DNA of 16,690 bases from the NCBI GenBank assembly GCA_002343425.1, contig DDSO01000063.1:1-16690 (forward strand), in the 5' to 3' direction. This DNA is from Brevundimonas sp. UBA2388 (GTDB lineage: Bacteria; Pseudomonadota; Alphaproteobacteria; Caulobacterales; Caulobacteraceae). The notes beneath the pieces are model-generated. The model worked only from the letters and a program-made list of their open reading frames with translations, searched no databases and was not told the origin of the DNA. The number at the start of each line of letters is the position of its first letter. Positions within the stretch are counted from its first letter, which is position 1. The position numbers were made by a program, and so were the translations under genes. Below are positions 1 through 6,528 of this stretch, in pieces.

Positions 1-478
1 CGAGGACAAGCACGTCGACGCCCACCGCGACTATTTCGGCCACCTGGTCTCGGGCGACGGCGACGGCGCCCAGAAGCACGAGGCCTTCTACGACGAATAC
101 CTCTCGGTGCTGGACCTCAGCGAGGAGTTCTACCTCCAGACCATCGACATCGTCTTCCAGCAGCATCTTCTGGCCCGCGGCCTGCTCGAGCATCGCGGTC
201 GCAAGGTCGATCTGGCGGGAATCAGCGACATCGGGCTGATGACCGTCGAGGGCGGACAGGACGACATTTCCGGCGTCGGCCAGACCCAGGCCGCCCATAC
301 CCTGTGCACCGGCCTGCCGGACGACCGGCGGGTGCTGTATGTCCACCCCGATGTCGGTCACTATGGCGTCTTCAACGGACGGCGCTTCCGCGATGACATC
401 TATCCGCGGGTGCGCGACTTCATCGCGAAGAACGAGGCCATAGTTGCAGTATCGGAACGGCCAGCGGCTGCCGCTTGA
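1..478 (+). CDS. phaZ: Intracellular polyhydroxybutyrate depolymerase, C-terminal part (5' end outside window)
   Basis: The reading frame is open from base 2 to the TGA at 476-478 and gives about 158 C-terminal residues. They match the end of the intracellular PHB depolymerase family (alpha/beta hydrolase fold), which cleaves stored polyhydroxybutyrate to 3-hydroxybutyrate oligomers in the cytoplasm. Visible signatures are EFYLQTIDIVFQQHLLARG, then MTVEGGQDDISGVGQT, which carries the probable catalytic Asp, and then DVGHYGVFNGRRF, which carries the probable catalytic His. The nucleophile Ser lies in the missing N-terminal part. The last 35 bases overlap the start of the next gene, so the two are probably co-transcribed. 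A GTG at 107 is internal to the protein, not its start. The family call is secure; whether the upstream part is intact cannot be seen. Confidence 0.9.
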   Translation, partial: EDKHVDAHRDYFGHLVSGDGDGAQKHEAFYDEYLSVLDLSEEFYLQTIDIVFQQHLLARGLLEHRGRKVDLAGISDIGLMTVEGGQDDISGVGQTQAAHTLCTGLPDDRRVLYVHPDVGHYGVFNGRRFRDDIYPRVRDFIAKNEAIVAVSERPAAAA

Positions 479-1154
479 GGACCTGACAGCGCGGCTGTCG
501 GTCAATCCCCGCGCGCGCCGCCTGTCGATCCGGATTGACGCCCGCGCCGGCGAGGCGGTGCTGATCGCCCCGTCCGAGCGCAAACTGGCCGACGTCGTCG
601 CCTTCGCCCGCACCAAGACGTCCTGGATGCGCGAACGTCTGGCCGAGCGGCCGCAGGGCACGCCGATCGAGCCCGGCGCGGTCATCGACCTGTTCGGCAA
701 GCCGACCCGGCTCACAGCCACAGGGGGCGCCGGGGCGGCCCGTCTGACCGAGGACGCCGACGGCCCCCTGATCGCCTCGGGCGGCGAGGGCGAGGCCTAT
801 GCCAGACGGGTGGAAAACCTGTTCAGGAGGGTGGCGAGAGAAACGCTCCAGACCCGAACCGATGTCCATCTCCGCACCCTCGGCCAGCGGCCCGTCAAGA
901 TGTCGATCGCCGACCCGAAATCCCGCTGGGGCTCATGCAGCCCGCACAATCGCTCGATCCGCTACAGCTGGCGCGTGATCATGGCCCCACCCGCCGTGAT
1001 CGACTATCTGGCCGCCCATGAGGTGGCGCATCTGGTCCATGCCGACCACAGTCCCGCCTATTGGAGCGTCGTTCAGCGGCTGATCGGCGACCACCGTCCT
1101 CACCGCAAATGGCTGCGCGAGAACGGCCCCGCGCTCCACGCCGTGGGCCGCTAG
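444..1154 (+). CDS. YgjP/DUF45-family M48-like zinc metallopeptidase
   Basis: A 236-residue cytoplasmic protein. HEVAH at residues 192-196 and the following HADHSPAYW (His202) form the zinc-binding site. The family hallmark SRWGSCS lies about 30 residues upstream, followed by the usual RYSWRVIMAP strand. The N-terminal half (RRLSIRIDA..EAVLIAPSE) is also typical. The in-frame stop at 441-443 forces the start to be the TTG at 444, supported by GAGG six bases upstream, or a later non-ATG codon. The start lies inside phaZ in another frame, suggesting translational coupling. These proteins are annotated as predicted metal-dependent hydrolases and their substrate is generally unknown. The stop codon shares CTAG (1151-1154) with the convergent penicillin-binding protein gene. 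Confidence 0.88.
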   Translation: MQYRNGQRLPLEDLTARLSVNPRARRLSIRIDARAGEAVLIAPSERKLADVVAFARTKTSWMRERLAERPQGTPIEPGAVIDLFGKPTRLTATGGAGAARLTEDADGPLIASGGEGEAYARRVENLFRRVARETLQTRTDVHLRTLGQRPVKMSIADPKSRWGSCSPHNRSIRYSWRVIMAPPAVIDYLAAHEVAHLVHADHSPAYWSVVQRLIGDHRPHRKWLRENGPALHAVGR

Positions 1155-3268
1155 AAGAACAGCGGCTCGGCCTTCTTCTCCGGCGGCGGCGTCGGCTCGG
1201 GCCGCTGGTCCGGGGTATCGCGCTGCGGCTGCGGCGCAGTCGGCCGGACGATGGCCGGGCCGGGCTCGTTTCGGCGCGGCGGCGCCGGCTGGCGCGGCGT
1301 GGTCTCCAGCAGGGACTCGTCCAGAGGATCCGGCTCGGCTGCCGGACTGTCGCCGAAGATATCGCCGATGCGGCCGATCAGGCTCTCGACCGGACTCGGC
1401 GGCTGCCAGCCTTCGGGCATGGCCGGGCCGTTGGGGATGGCCGGGGCGTTCAGGCGCGGCAGGGCCGCCTCCATGAAGCCGCGCCAGATGGCCGCCGGCG
1501 ACGAACCGCCGGTGACGCCGCGCATGGCGGTGTTGTCGTCCTTGCCGACCCAGACAGCGGTAACGAAGCCGCCGGTGTAGCCGACGAACCAGGCGTCCTT
1601 GTAGTCCGAGGTCGTGCCGGTCTTGCCCGCGATATCCCGCCCGGCGATCGCCGCCGACCGGCCGGTGCCCGAGGTCATGACCCCGCGCAGCATCTGGTTC
1701 TGGTAGTAGAGGAACGGGTTCGAGATGGCCTGGATCGGCCCGTCGGCGCGGGAGGCGCGCTGATAGATGACCCGCCCCTGCGGCGTGCGGATACGGCTGA
1801 TGCCGAAGGCGGTGACGCGCCGTCCGCCGTTGGCGAAGGCGTCATAGGCCTGGGCCATTTCCAGCGGCGAGACCTCGACGGCGCCCAGCGCCATGGCCGG
1901 CTCCAGCCCGATGCGGCTGGTGATGCCGAGACGGCGGGCCGTGCGCGCGACATTGTCGCGGCCGATCTGGTCAGCCATGCCGGCGGCAATGGTGTTGGTC
2001 GACTGGGCCACGGCGTTGGCGAACGTCATCTCGCCCGCGAACGAGCCCGAATAGTTGCGCGGCGACCAGTTGCCGATGCGGATAGGGGCGTCGTTGACCA
2101 GTGTCTCAGGCGTATAGCCGCTCTCCAGAGCGGCCAGATAGACGAACGGCTTGAACGCGGACCCGGCCTGACGCCGCGCATCGGTCGCCCGGTTGAACTG
2201 GCTGTCAGCGTATGAAGCGCCGCCGATCATCGCTCGCACCCGGCCCTCGCCGTCCAGCGCCACCAGGGCGGCCTGCTGCACGCCCTTGGAGCGGTCGCGG
2301 TCGAGGATGCGGCGCACGGACCGCTCGGCCTGGGTCTGCAGGGTCAGATCGAGCGTGGTCTCGACGATCATGTCCTCGGTCGGTTCACCGACCAGCTCGC
2401 GGATCTGCTTGTCCAGCCAGTCGATGAAATACTGGGCATGCTGGGTGGCCAGGGTGCGCGAGACCCGCACCGGGTCGGCCACGGCCTGGGCGCGCTGGGC
2501 CTCGGTGATGACGCCCGCGTCGACCATCTCGTTCAGCACCACGGTGGCGCGCGCGCCGGCCCGCTCGTGTTCGGACACGGGCGAATAGCGCGACGGGGCC
2601 TTCAGCAGTCCGGCCAGCAGGGCCGCCTCGCCGACGGTCAGCTGGCGCGCGCTCTTGTCGAAATAGCGCTGCGAGGCCGCCTCGATCCCATAGGCGCCGG
2701 CGCCGAAATAGACGCGGTTCAGATACAGGGCGAGGATTTCCTGTTTGGAGAATTTCATCTCCAGCCAGACCGCCAGCATCAGCTCCTGCACCTTGCGCTT
2801 CATGTTCTGGTCCGGAGACAGGAACAGGTTCTTGGCCAGCTGCTGGGTCAGGGTCGAGCCGCCCTGGACCACGCGTCCGGCGCGCATGTTCGCGGCCATG
2901 GCCCGGCTCATGCCGATCGGATCGAAGCCGGGATGGTGATAGAAGCGCCGGTCCTCGATGGCGATGAAGGCCGCCGGCACATAGTCCGGCAGCGAGTCCA
3001 GATCGGCGGGCGGGGCCTGCTGGGTGCCGCGCACCGCGATCAGTGCGCCGTTGCGGTCCAGGTAGGTGATCGAGGGCTGGCGATCGACATTGTACAGGGT
3101 CGAGGTGTCGGGCAGGTCGCGGGCGAACACTGCGAAGAAGACCACCAGGAAAATCAGGCCCCAGACCGCCAGAACCGCGCCCCAGTACAGGACGCGCTGC
3201 AACGGGGTACGCGCGGATTTCGGGCCCGCGCCGCCGCCACGTCCGAAGTTGAAGCCGGAACCCGCCAT
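1151..3268 (-). CDS. Class A penicillin-binding protein, PBP1A family (transglycosylase/transpeptidase)
   Basis: A 705-residue bifunctional peptidoglycan synthase anchored in the inner membrane. A short basic N-terminus precedes one transmembrane helix (about 27-49). The GT51 domain has EDRRFYHHPGFD (catalytic Glu near 105) and GGSTLTQQLAKNLFLS. The transpeptidase domain carries all three penicillin-binding motifs: SAFK (Ser near 370), STN (near 423) and KTG (near 549). A Pro-rich tail of about 90 residues follows and is likely disordered. At roughly 700 residues it is shorter than canonical PBP1A (about 850), so the extra OB-like insert is probably absent. An adjacent TTG at 3271 also opens the frame; ATG 3268 behind GAGGGA is preferred. 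Which Caulobacterales paralogue this is cannot be told from sequence alone. Confidence 0.94.
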   Translation of the reverse strand: MAGSGFNFGRGGGAGPKSARTPLQRVLYWGAVLAVWGLIFLVVFFAVFARDLPDTSTLYNVDRQPSITYLDRNGALIAVRGTQQAPPADLDSLPDYVPAAFIAIEDRRFYHHPGFDPIGMSRAMAANMRAGRVVQGGSTLTQQLAKNLFLSPDQNMKRKVQELMLAVWLEMKFSKQEILALYLNRVYFGAGAYGIEAASQRYFDKSARQLTVGEAALLAGLLKAPSRYSPVSEHERAGARATVVLNEMVDAGVITEAQRAQAVADPVRVSRTLATQHAQYFIDWLDKQIRELVGEPTEDMIVETTLDLTLQTQAERSVRRILDRDRSKGVQQAALVALDGEGRVRAMIGGASYADSQFNRATDARRQAGSAFKPFVYLAALESGYTPETLVNDAPIRIGNWSPRNYSGSFAGEMTFANAVAQSTNTIAAGMADQIGRDNVARTARRLGITSRIGLEPAMALGAVEVSPLEMAQAYDAFANGGRRVTAFGISRIRTPQGRVIYQRASRADGPIQAISNPFLYYQNQMLRGVMTSGTGRSAAIAGRDIAGKTGTTSDYKDAWFVGYTGGFVTAVWVGKDDNTAMRGVTGGSSPAAIWRGFMEAALPRLNAPAIPNGPAMPEGWQPPSPVESLIGRIGDIFGDSPAAEPDPLDESLLETTPRQPAPPRRNEPGPAIVRPTAPQPQRDTPDQRPEPTPPPEKKAEPLFF

Positions 3269-3315
3269 CAATCCCTCACCAAGCCGAGTCCGCTCTTACC
3301 CGGTCACGGAACGCA

Positions 3316-3368
3316 CGGAAACGCCCCCGCTGCCTTCACGAGACTGTGAGGGACGTTTCCGCCGAAAC
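3316..3368 (-). promoter_or_regulatory. Nested inverted repeats in the leader of the PBP gene
   Basis: CGGAAACG at 3316-3323 pairs perfectly with CGTTTCCG at 3354-3361. Inside it, 3333-3339 pairs with 3346-3352 (seven pairs, one G-T wobble) around a six-base loop. A competing short hairpin, GTTTC 3355-3359 with GAAAC 3364-3368, uses the same bases as the outer arm, so the two cannot form together. The element lies 48-100 bases upstream of the PBP start and downstream of the hydrolase stop. There is no T-run, so it is not a classical terminator. Its role as a leader structure or operator is inference. Confidence 0.35.
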
Positions 3369-3385
3369 CATGACCCTTCGCGCGC

Positions 3386-4357
3386 CTATTCTAAAAACGC
3401 GTTCACCTCGGCGGCGAACCGGGCGGGCTGGTCCAGCATGATGAAGTGGGCGCTGTCGTCGATCCGCGTCAGGGTCGCGCCGGGCAGATTGGCGAACGAG
3501 GCGCGGTAGATGCCGTCGACCATGTCATTGGTCATCCGCGGGTCGTTGAACCGGACATAAAGCACAGTCGTCGGCGCAGTGATCCGGCCCAACTCGGGGC
3601 GCAGGTCGGTGACGATCAGCTCGCGATAGGCCGAGGATGAAACCTGCTGGTCGCTCTTCCGGCTGTCCTCCAGCGGCCTGGCCCGCAGGGACTCGGTGTT
3701 GATCATGGCGACGATCTGGGCCTCGGCCTGCTGCTGATACTGTTCGCGCGGCGAGGCGGACATGGCCGTGTAGATCTGGTCCGCCATGGGCGCGACGCTC
3801 TCGGCCGTGGCTCCGGGCGCACCGAACATGGCGCCCATGAAGGGGATCATGTCCACGACCATCAGCTTGCCGACGCTGTCGGGATGCCGGGCGGCCAGCA
3901 TCATGCCGATGGTTCCGCCCATGGAGTGGCCGATCACGGCCGGCTTGTTGAGCCCCTGTTCGGCGATATAGCGGGCCAGGTCCTCGGCCACCGGGGCCGA
4001 GACGGGGCCCGTGGCGTTGTCCTCGGCCGGCGCGCCGGCGAAGCCCTGCACATGGATGCGGTGGACGCGGTAACGGCCTTTCAGTTCTTCGGTCAGCAGA
4101 TCAAAGGCATGGGGCGACGAGGACAGGCCGGGGATCAGGATGACGTCGCCGACCGGATGCTCGGGCCCGTCGACGCGGACATGGAACCGGCCCGACTCGA
4201 AGTCGGCATGGGCATGGGCATGGCCGTGACCGGCCTCGGCGGCGGCCGGCTGGCCATGGGCCTGGCCATGGTCGCCATGGGCCTGGGCGAAGGCGGGCGC
4301 GGCAGCGATGAAGGAAAGGGCCCCGGCAAGGGCGGCGATGGCGGTCATGGTCTTCAT
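3386..4357 (-). CDS. Exported alpha/beta hydrolase with histidine-rich N-terminus
   Basis: A 323-residue protein with a clear Sec signal peptide (MKTM then a hydrophobic run, cleavage likely after AFA near residue 24), so probably periplasmic. Mature residues 25-52 contain seven His interspersed with Gly and Ala (HGDHGQAHG, then GHGHAHAHADF), which suggests a metal-binding segment. The alpha/beta hydrolase domain follows: ILIPGLSSS (oxyanion region), GHSMGG with nucleophile Ser145, a probable acid in LYVRFNDPR (Asp272), and SAHFIMLDQP with catalytic His304. Substrate is unknown; esterase or lactonase activity is plausible. It diverges from the Rieske oxygenase gene across 116 bases. The duplicated coding unit GCCATGGGCCTGG (QAHG) shows the His-rich part has grown by local repetition. 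Confidence 0.85.
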   Translation of the reverse strand: MKTMTAIAALAGALSFIAAAPAFAQAHGDHGQAHGQPAAAEAGHGHAHAHADFESGRFHVRVDGPEHPVGDVILIPGLSSSPHAFDLLTEELKGRYRVHRIHVQGFAGAPAEDNATGPVSAPVAEDLARYIAEQGLNKPAVIGHSMGGTIGMMLAARHPDSVGKLMVVDMIPFMGAMFGAPGATAESVAPMADQIYTAMSASPREQYQQQAEAQIVAMINTESLRARPLEDSRKSDQQVSSSAYRELIVTDLRPELGRITAPTTVLYVRFNDPRMTNDMVDGIYRASFANLPGATLTRIDDSAHFIMLDQPARFAAEVNAFLE

Positions 4358-4446
4358 GTCAGTATCCCGATGGACGGGCCAAACGCCCGCGTCTGTCCCC
4401 TGGTCGCCACAGAGGGCGCGAACGGATGCAGCCGGTCAAGACTTCA

Positions 4447-4473
4447 GCGTGACAGCCCGCTAAACTGTCGCGC
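4447..4473. promoter_or_regulatory. Dyad abutting the Rieske oxygenase start codon
   Basis: GCGTGACAG (4447-4455) and CTGTCGCGC (4465-4473) form a nine-base inverted repeat with one mismatch (a G-T wobble as RNA) and a nine-base spacer. It ends immediately before the ATG at 4474. No Shine-Dalgarno sequence is visible there. It could be an operator for a TetR-type repressor such as the one encoded at 5647-6309, or an mRNA hairpin limiting initiation. Both roles are inferred. Confidence 0.35.
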
Positions 4474-5595
4474 ATGACTCCCGCAGACAGCGCCCCCGTC
4501 TCTCCGAAATCGCCCGAGGCCAAGGCCCCGCCGACCGCCTTCGGCAAGGGTTTTGTGCTCGACGCCTGGTATTTCGTCGCCCTTTCGCGCGACGTCGCGC
4601 CGGCCTCGCTCAAGCGTCACGTACTGCTCGGCGAGCCTGTGCTGATCGGCCGGACCCGGGCGGGGCAGGTCTATGCCATGCGAGACATCTGCCCCCACCG
4701 CGCGGCGCCCCTGTCGGCCGGCCGGCTGGTCGAGAAGCCCGGCGAGGGCGAAACCATCGAATGCTGCTACCACGGCTGGCGCTTCCGCCCCGACGGCGTC
4801 TGCGCCGCCATCCCCTCCCTGGTCGAGGATCAGCCCTATGAGGCCGACCGGATCCGGGTGCGGTCCTATCCGGTCCGCGAAAGCCAGGGGATGATCTTCG
4901 TCTGGATGGCCTCCGACCCGCGCACGGCGCCTGACCCCGACCACGAGCCGCCGGTGTTTCCGGGCGTCGTCGGCGGCGGGGCGAAGATGGTCGAATGGAT
5001 GGATTTCGACGCCCATGTCGACCACGCCGTCGTCGGCCTGATGGACCCGGCCCACGGCCCCTATGTGCATCAGCAGTGGTGGTGGCGGTCTGCAAAATCG
5101 ATGCACGAGAAGGCCAAGGCCTTCGAACCGCGCGAGCAGGGTTTCGCCATGGTGCGCCATGCGCCCTCGTCGAACAGCCGGGCCTACAGGATTCTCGGCG
5201 GCGCCCCGGCGACCGAGATCACCTTCCGCCTGCCCGGCTATCGCTGGGAACATATCCAGGTCGGACCGAAGCAGGTGCTGGCCCTGACCTGCCTGACTCC
5301 CATCAATGAGACTAAGACCCGGATCACCCAGATCTTCTGGTCCGACCACTGGGTGTTCGGCATCGCCAAGCCGTTCCTGCGCATGGGCGTCATCGCCTTC
5401 CTGAAACAGGACGGCGGCATGGTGAACCTGCAGAACGAGGGCCTGCGCTACGATCCGGCCCTGATCTGGATCGACGACGCCGACAAACAGGCCAAATGGT
5501 ACCAGCAGCTGAAGCGCGAATGGACCAGGTCCCGCGCCGAGGGCCGCCCGTTCGCCAATCCTGTGAAGGCCACGACGCTACGCTGGAAAAGCTGA
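4474..5595 (+). CDS. Rieske [2Fe-2S] aromatic-ring-hydroxylating oxygenase, alpha-subunit type
   Basis: A 373-residue soluble oxygenase. The Rieske domain binds the cluster through CPH (Cys73, His75) and CCYHGW (Cys97, His100), with a 21-residue spacing. The mononuclear iron site is the facial triad motif DPAHGPYVH (Asp191, His194, His199). Domain order and length fit single-component-type Rieske oxygenases of the VanA/TsaM/PaO kind, which hydroxylate or O-/N-demethylate aromatic or cyclic substrates. No ferredoxin or reductase gene is nearby, so electrons must come from elsewhere. ATG 4474 has no clear ribosome-binding site. A GTG at 4555 preceded by AAGGG would give M-LDAWYFVA, which is where many relatives begin, so the first 27 Pro/Ala-rich residues are doubtful. 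Substrate cannot be assigned. Confidence 0.87.
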   Translation: MTPADSAPVSPKSPEAKAPPTAFGKGFVLDAWYFVALSRDVAPASLKRHVLLGEPVLIGRTRAGQVYAMRDICPHRAAPLSAGRLVEKPGEGETIECCYHGWRFRPDGVCAAIPSLVEDQPYEADRIRVRSYPVRESQGMIFVWMASDPRTAPDPDHEPPVFPGVVGGGAKMVEWMDFDAHVDHAVVGLMDPAHGPYVHQQWWWRSAKSMHEKAKAFEPREQGFAMVRHAPSSNSRAYRILGGAPATEITFRLPGYRWEHIQVGPKQVLALTCLTPINETKTRITQIFWSDHWVFGIAKPFLRMGVIAFLKQDGGMVNLQNEGLRYDPALIWIDDADKQAKWYQQLKREWTRSRAEGRPFANPVKATTLRWKS

Positions 5596-5621
5596 AGGCC
5601 GCGACAGAGGTCGCGGCCTTC
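5594..5621. terminator. Strong hairpin between convergent genes
   Basis: A perfect 12-base stem (5594-5605 with 5610-5621) closed by the loop AGAG, inside the 51-base gap between the oxygenase and the convergent tetR gene. The oxygenase stop codon (5593-5595) is partly inside the left arm. No T-run follows on either strand. It may act as a bidirectional transcription barrier or 3'-end stabiliser rather than a classical intrinsic terminator. Confidence 0.6.
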
Positions 5622-5646
5622 GAAGCATCGTTCGGTCGGGCGGGAC

Positions 5647-6309
5647 CTATTGCCGGGAAAGTTGGCCCGCCAGGATCACATCGATCTGCTTGCCGATGCG
5701 GGTCGTCAGATCCTGCATGGTCCAGCCGTCGTAGGCGGCGCCACGATAGTTCGACAGATAGGCCTCATAGATCAGTTCGCTGAGCAGGCGCACGTCGGCG
5801 TCCTGACGCAGTTCGCCTTCGCGCACGCCGGTCTGAAGGGCGTCGGAGACGACCATGACCAGGGGCTTGATGGCGGCGCGGGTCCGCATTTCGGCGGCGA
5901 CCGGCTGGAACCACGAACGGGCGACGACGGCCTGAACCAGCGGCAGCTGCTCCAGCGAGCCGTGATAGCCGGCGGTCATGGCGGCCAGCAGACGCGCGCG
6001 CAGCGTGGTCTCGGCGGCGGCGGCGACCTTCAGGGTCTCGGCGAGCTTCGCGAGGTCTTCCGAAAGGACGGCCTCGAACAGTTCGGCCTTGTCCTGGAAA
6101 TTGGCGAAGACGGCGCCGGTCGACATGCCTGCGCCCTTGGCGATGTCGCGGATGGTGGCGGGCTCATAGCCCCGCTCGGCGAACAGGGCGCGCGCGGCGT
6201 CCAGAACCTTCTGGCGGGTGCGGACCTTGGCGGCCTGGCGGCGGTTCAGCCGGGGCAACTCGCTGTCGGCGTCGAGAGTCTTGGGGGGGGTCAAGGCGAT
6301 ATCTCGCAT
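5647..6309 (-). CDS. TetR/AcrR-family transcriptional regulator
   Basis: A protein of about 220 residues. The N-terminal TetR DNA-binding domain is clear: KVLDAARALFAERGYEPATI, then the recognition helix region IAKGAGMSTGAVFANFQDK. The C-terminal ligand domain shows no obvious subfamily signature. Members usually repress a nearby gene and release DNA on binding a small ligand. The convergent Rieske oxygenase and the exported hydrolase are the nearest candidate targets; autoregulation through the palindrome at 6408-6422 is also possible. ATG 6309 is chosen; a GTG at 6324 would add five residues, and neither has a good ribosome-binding site. Codons 7-9 lie in a run of eight C (eight G at 6283-6290 on the plus strand), which could slip during replication and frameshift the gene before its DNA-binding domain. 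Confidence 0.88.
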   Translation of the reverse strand: MRDIALTPPKTLDADSELPRLNRRQAAKVRTRQKVLDAARALFAERGYEPATIRDIAKGAGMSTGAVFANFQDKAELFEAVLSEDLAKLAETLKVAAAAETTLRARLLAAMTAGYHGSLEQLPLVQAVVARSWFQPVAAEMRTRAAIKPLVMVVSDALQTGVREGELRQDADVRLLSELIYEAYLSNYRGAAYDGWTMQDLTTRIGKQIDVILAGQLSRQ

Positions 6310-6407
6310 GAAACGGGTACTCACTGGGCGGCGGCTTTACGCCGTCGTTGGAACTGGACGCCGAAGCGATGGGAAATCCGGGGCGGGCGCGAAGGCACGC
6401 AGACACA

Positions 6408-6422
6408 TCGCCTGTCAGGCGA
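6408..6422. promoter_or_regulatory. 15-base palindrome upstream of tetR
   Basis: TCGCCTGTCAGGCGA is a perfect palindrome (seven-base arms around a central T), 99 bases upstream of the chosen tetR start. It sits in the roughly 215-base stretch between tetR and the antiporter gene, which otherwise holds only relatively AT-rich motifs (GTAACC, GATTAAC, GGTTAAC near 6460-6496) and no gene. Size and symmetry fit a TetR-family operator; binding by this regulator is inferred. Confidence 0.4.
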
Positions 6423-6528
6423 GAACGGGGCAATCATCACGCAACGATGACCAAAATGGGGTAACCGGATTAACAGTCGGGATAGTCATGCGGTTAACGC
6501 GCCTGGGCAGCCAGTCCGTCGGTGCGGC

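Noticed and set aside
1061..3349. Long plus-strand frames opposite the PBP gene
   Set aside because: Translations are Arg/Gly-rich without motifs, while the minus strand encodes a complete class A PBP.
4444..5349. Long minus-strand open frame opposite the Rieske oxygenase
   Set aside because: High GC creates long antisense frames. The product is low-complexity (Gly/Arg/Asp-rich) with no domain, and the plus strand has intact Rieske and iron motifs.
5650..6450. Plus-strand frame opposite tetR
   Set aside because: Antisense shadow; Gly/Gln/His-rich with no motif, while the TetR helix-turn-helix is clear on the minus strand.
6440..6500. CtrA boxes in the tetR-antiporter gap (GTAACCGGATTAAC, GGTTAAC)
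   Set aside because: The two TAA half-sites are five bases apart instead of seven, so they do not fit the CtrA spacing.
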